A stretch of DNA of 64,000 nt from contig NZ_JQLW01000009.1 in NCBI RefSeq assembly GCF_000744415.1, positions 156,355 to 220,354 of the forward strand, given 5' to 3'. Numbering within the stretch: the stretch's first letter is position 1; every line of letters begins with the position of its first letter. This DNA comes from Ghiorsea bivora. Lineage in GTDB: Bacteria > Pseudomonadota > Zetaproteobacteria > Mariprofundales > Mariprofundaceae. Below, piece after piece: positions 63,951 through 64,000 of the stretch. The notes under the pieces are model-generated. The model saw only the letters and a program-made list of their open reading frames with translations. It ran no database searches and was not told the origin of the DNA. Both the position numbers and the translations under genes were made by a program.

Positions 63951-64000
63951 TTGCAGGGTTGTTGCAGGGTTGTTGCAGGGTTGTTGCAGGGTTGTTGCAG
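63951..64000. repeat. 11-bp tandem repeat running off the window
   Basis: The unit TTGCAGGGTTG is repeated perfectly four times from 63951 and a fifth begins before the window end, so the full length is unknown. It lies upstream of the 27-residue ORF on the minus strand. Confidence 0.93.

Noticed and set aside
63951..64000. CRISPR array
   Set aside because: Units are only 11 bp and contiguous, without unique spacers; this is a simple tandem repeat.

Overview
The window reads as one continuous stretch of a free-living, Gram-negative proteobacterial chromosome of moderate-to-low GC (roughly 43% by eye). TolB, FtsEX, a FkpA/Mip-like lipoprotein isomerase, the hemA-prfA-prmC cluster, dihaem cytochromes c and a class Ia ribonucleotide reductase with two ATP cones support this. 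The mix would suit the gamma- or zetaproteobacteria, but I cannot fix the lineage from the sequence alone.

Layout. 1-14 kb: housekeeping genes: PhoH-like ATPase, an isolated dipeptide-type ABC permease, tadA, an AlkC-like glycosylase, pterin dehydratase, prmC-prfA-hemA on the minus strand, an M23 peptidase, rpmB, a sugar-phosphate nucleotidyltransferase, HIT protein, M50 protease, smpB and purD. 14.1-21.3 kb: an accessory island starting at tRNA-Lys. It holds an IS3 remnant, a broken hsdR fragment, an AbiEi/AbiEii toxin-antitoxin pair, two frameshifted genes, HipBA plus a second HTH regulator, a 189-bp MITE with a 9-bp target duplication, and a REP-like palindrome. 21.3-29.3 kb: mutarotase and a Bat/MoxR operon (moxR, DUF58, DUF4381, batA, batB/C fusion, batD). 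29.4-44.3 kb: hisS, a Nudix protein, a Rossmann-GGDEF protein, yhbY-bolA-M24 peptidase, tolB, an FKBP isomerase, guaBA, slyX, pyk, a PAS histidine kinase and a B12-binding radical SAM protein. 44.4-50.3 kb: a CaCA exchanger, PCMT methyltransferase, two tandem dihaem cytochromes c, a CPBP protease, hslV without hslU, and ftsEX. 50.5-63.5 kb: a block tied to cobalamin economy: metE and metR, nrdAB behind a cobalamin riboswitch, a zinc-ribbon protein, btuF-btuC-btuD, cobO, cbiX and cobA.

How it fits together. MetE and class Ia NrdAB both work without B12. The nrdAB leader carries a cobalamin aptamer whose 3' side can base-pair with the nrdA Shine-Dalgarno, so NrdAB is probably switched off when B12 is plentiful. 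The neighbouring operon imports corrinoid and performs parts of cobalamin synthesis.

The most unusual structures are non-coding. Three copies of a ~160-bp palindromic element have IS5-type ends (GGAAGGTCTGAA-like) and YTAR flanks. They lie directly upstream of batA, tolB and the zinc-ribbon gene, and one of them supplies the last codons and stop of the DUF4381 gene. A second MITE sits inside a terminator-like hairpin. A 61-nt loop closed by a ~20-bp stem buries the purD Shine-Dalgarno. A run of 17 G lies inside an inverted repeat upstream of the radical SAM gene.
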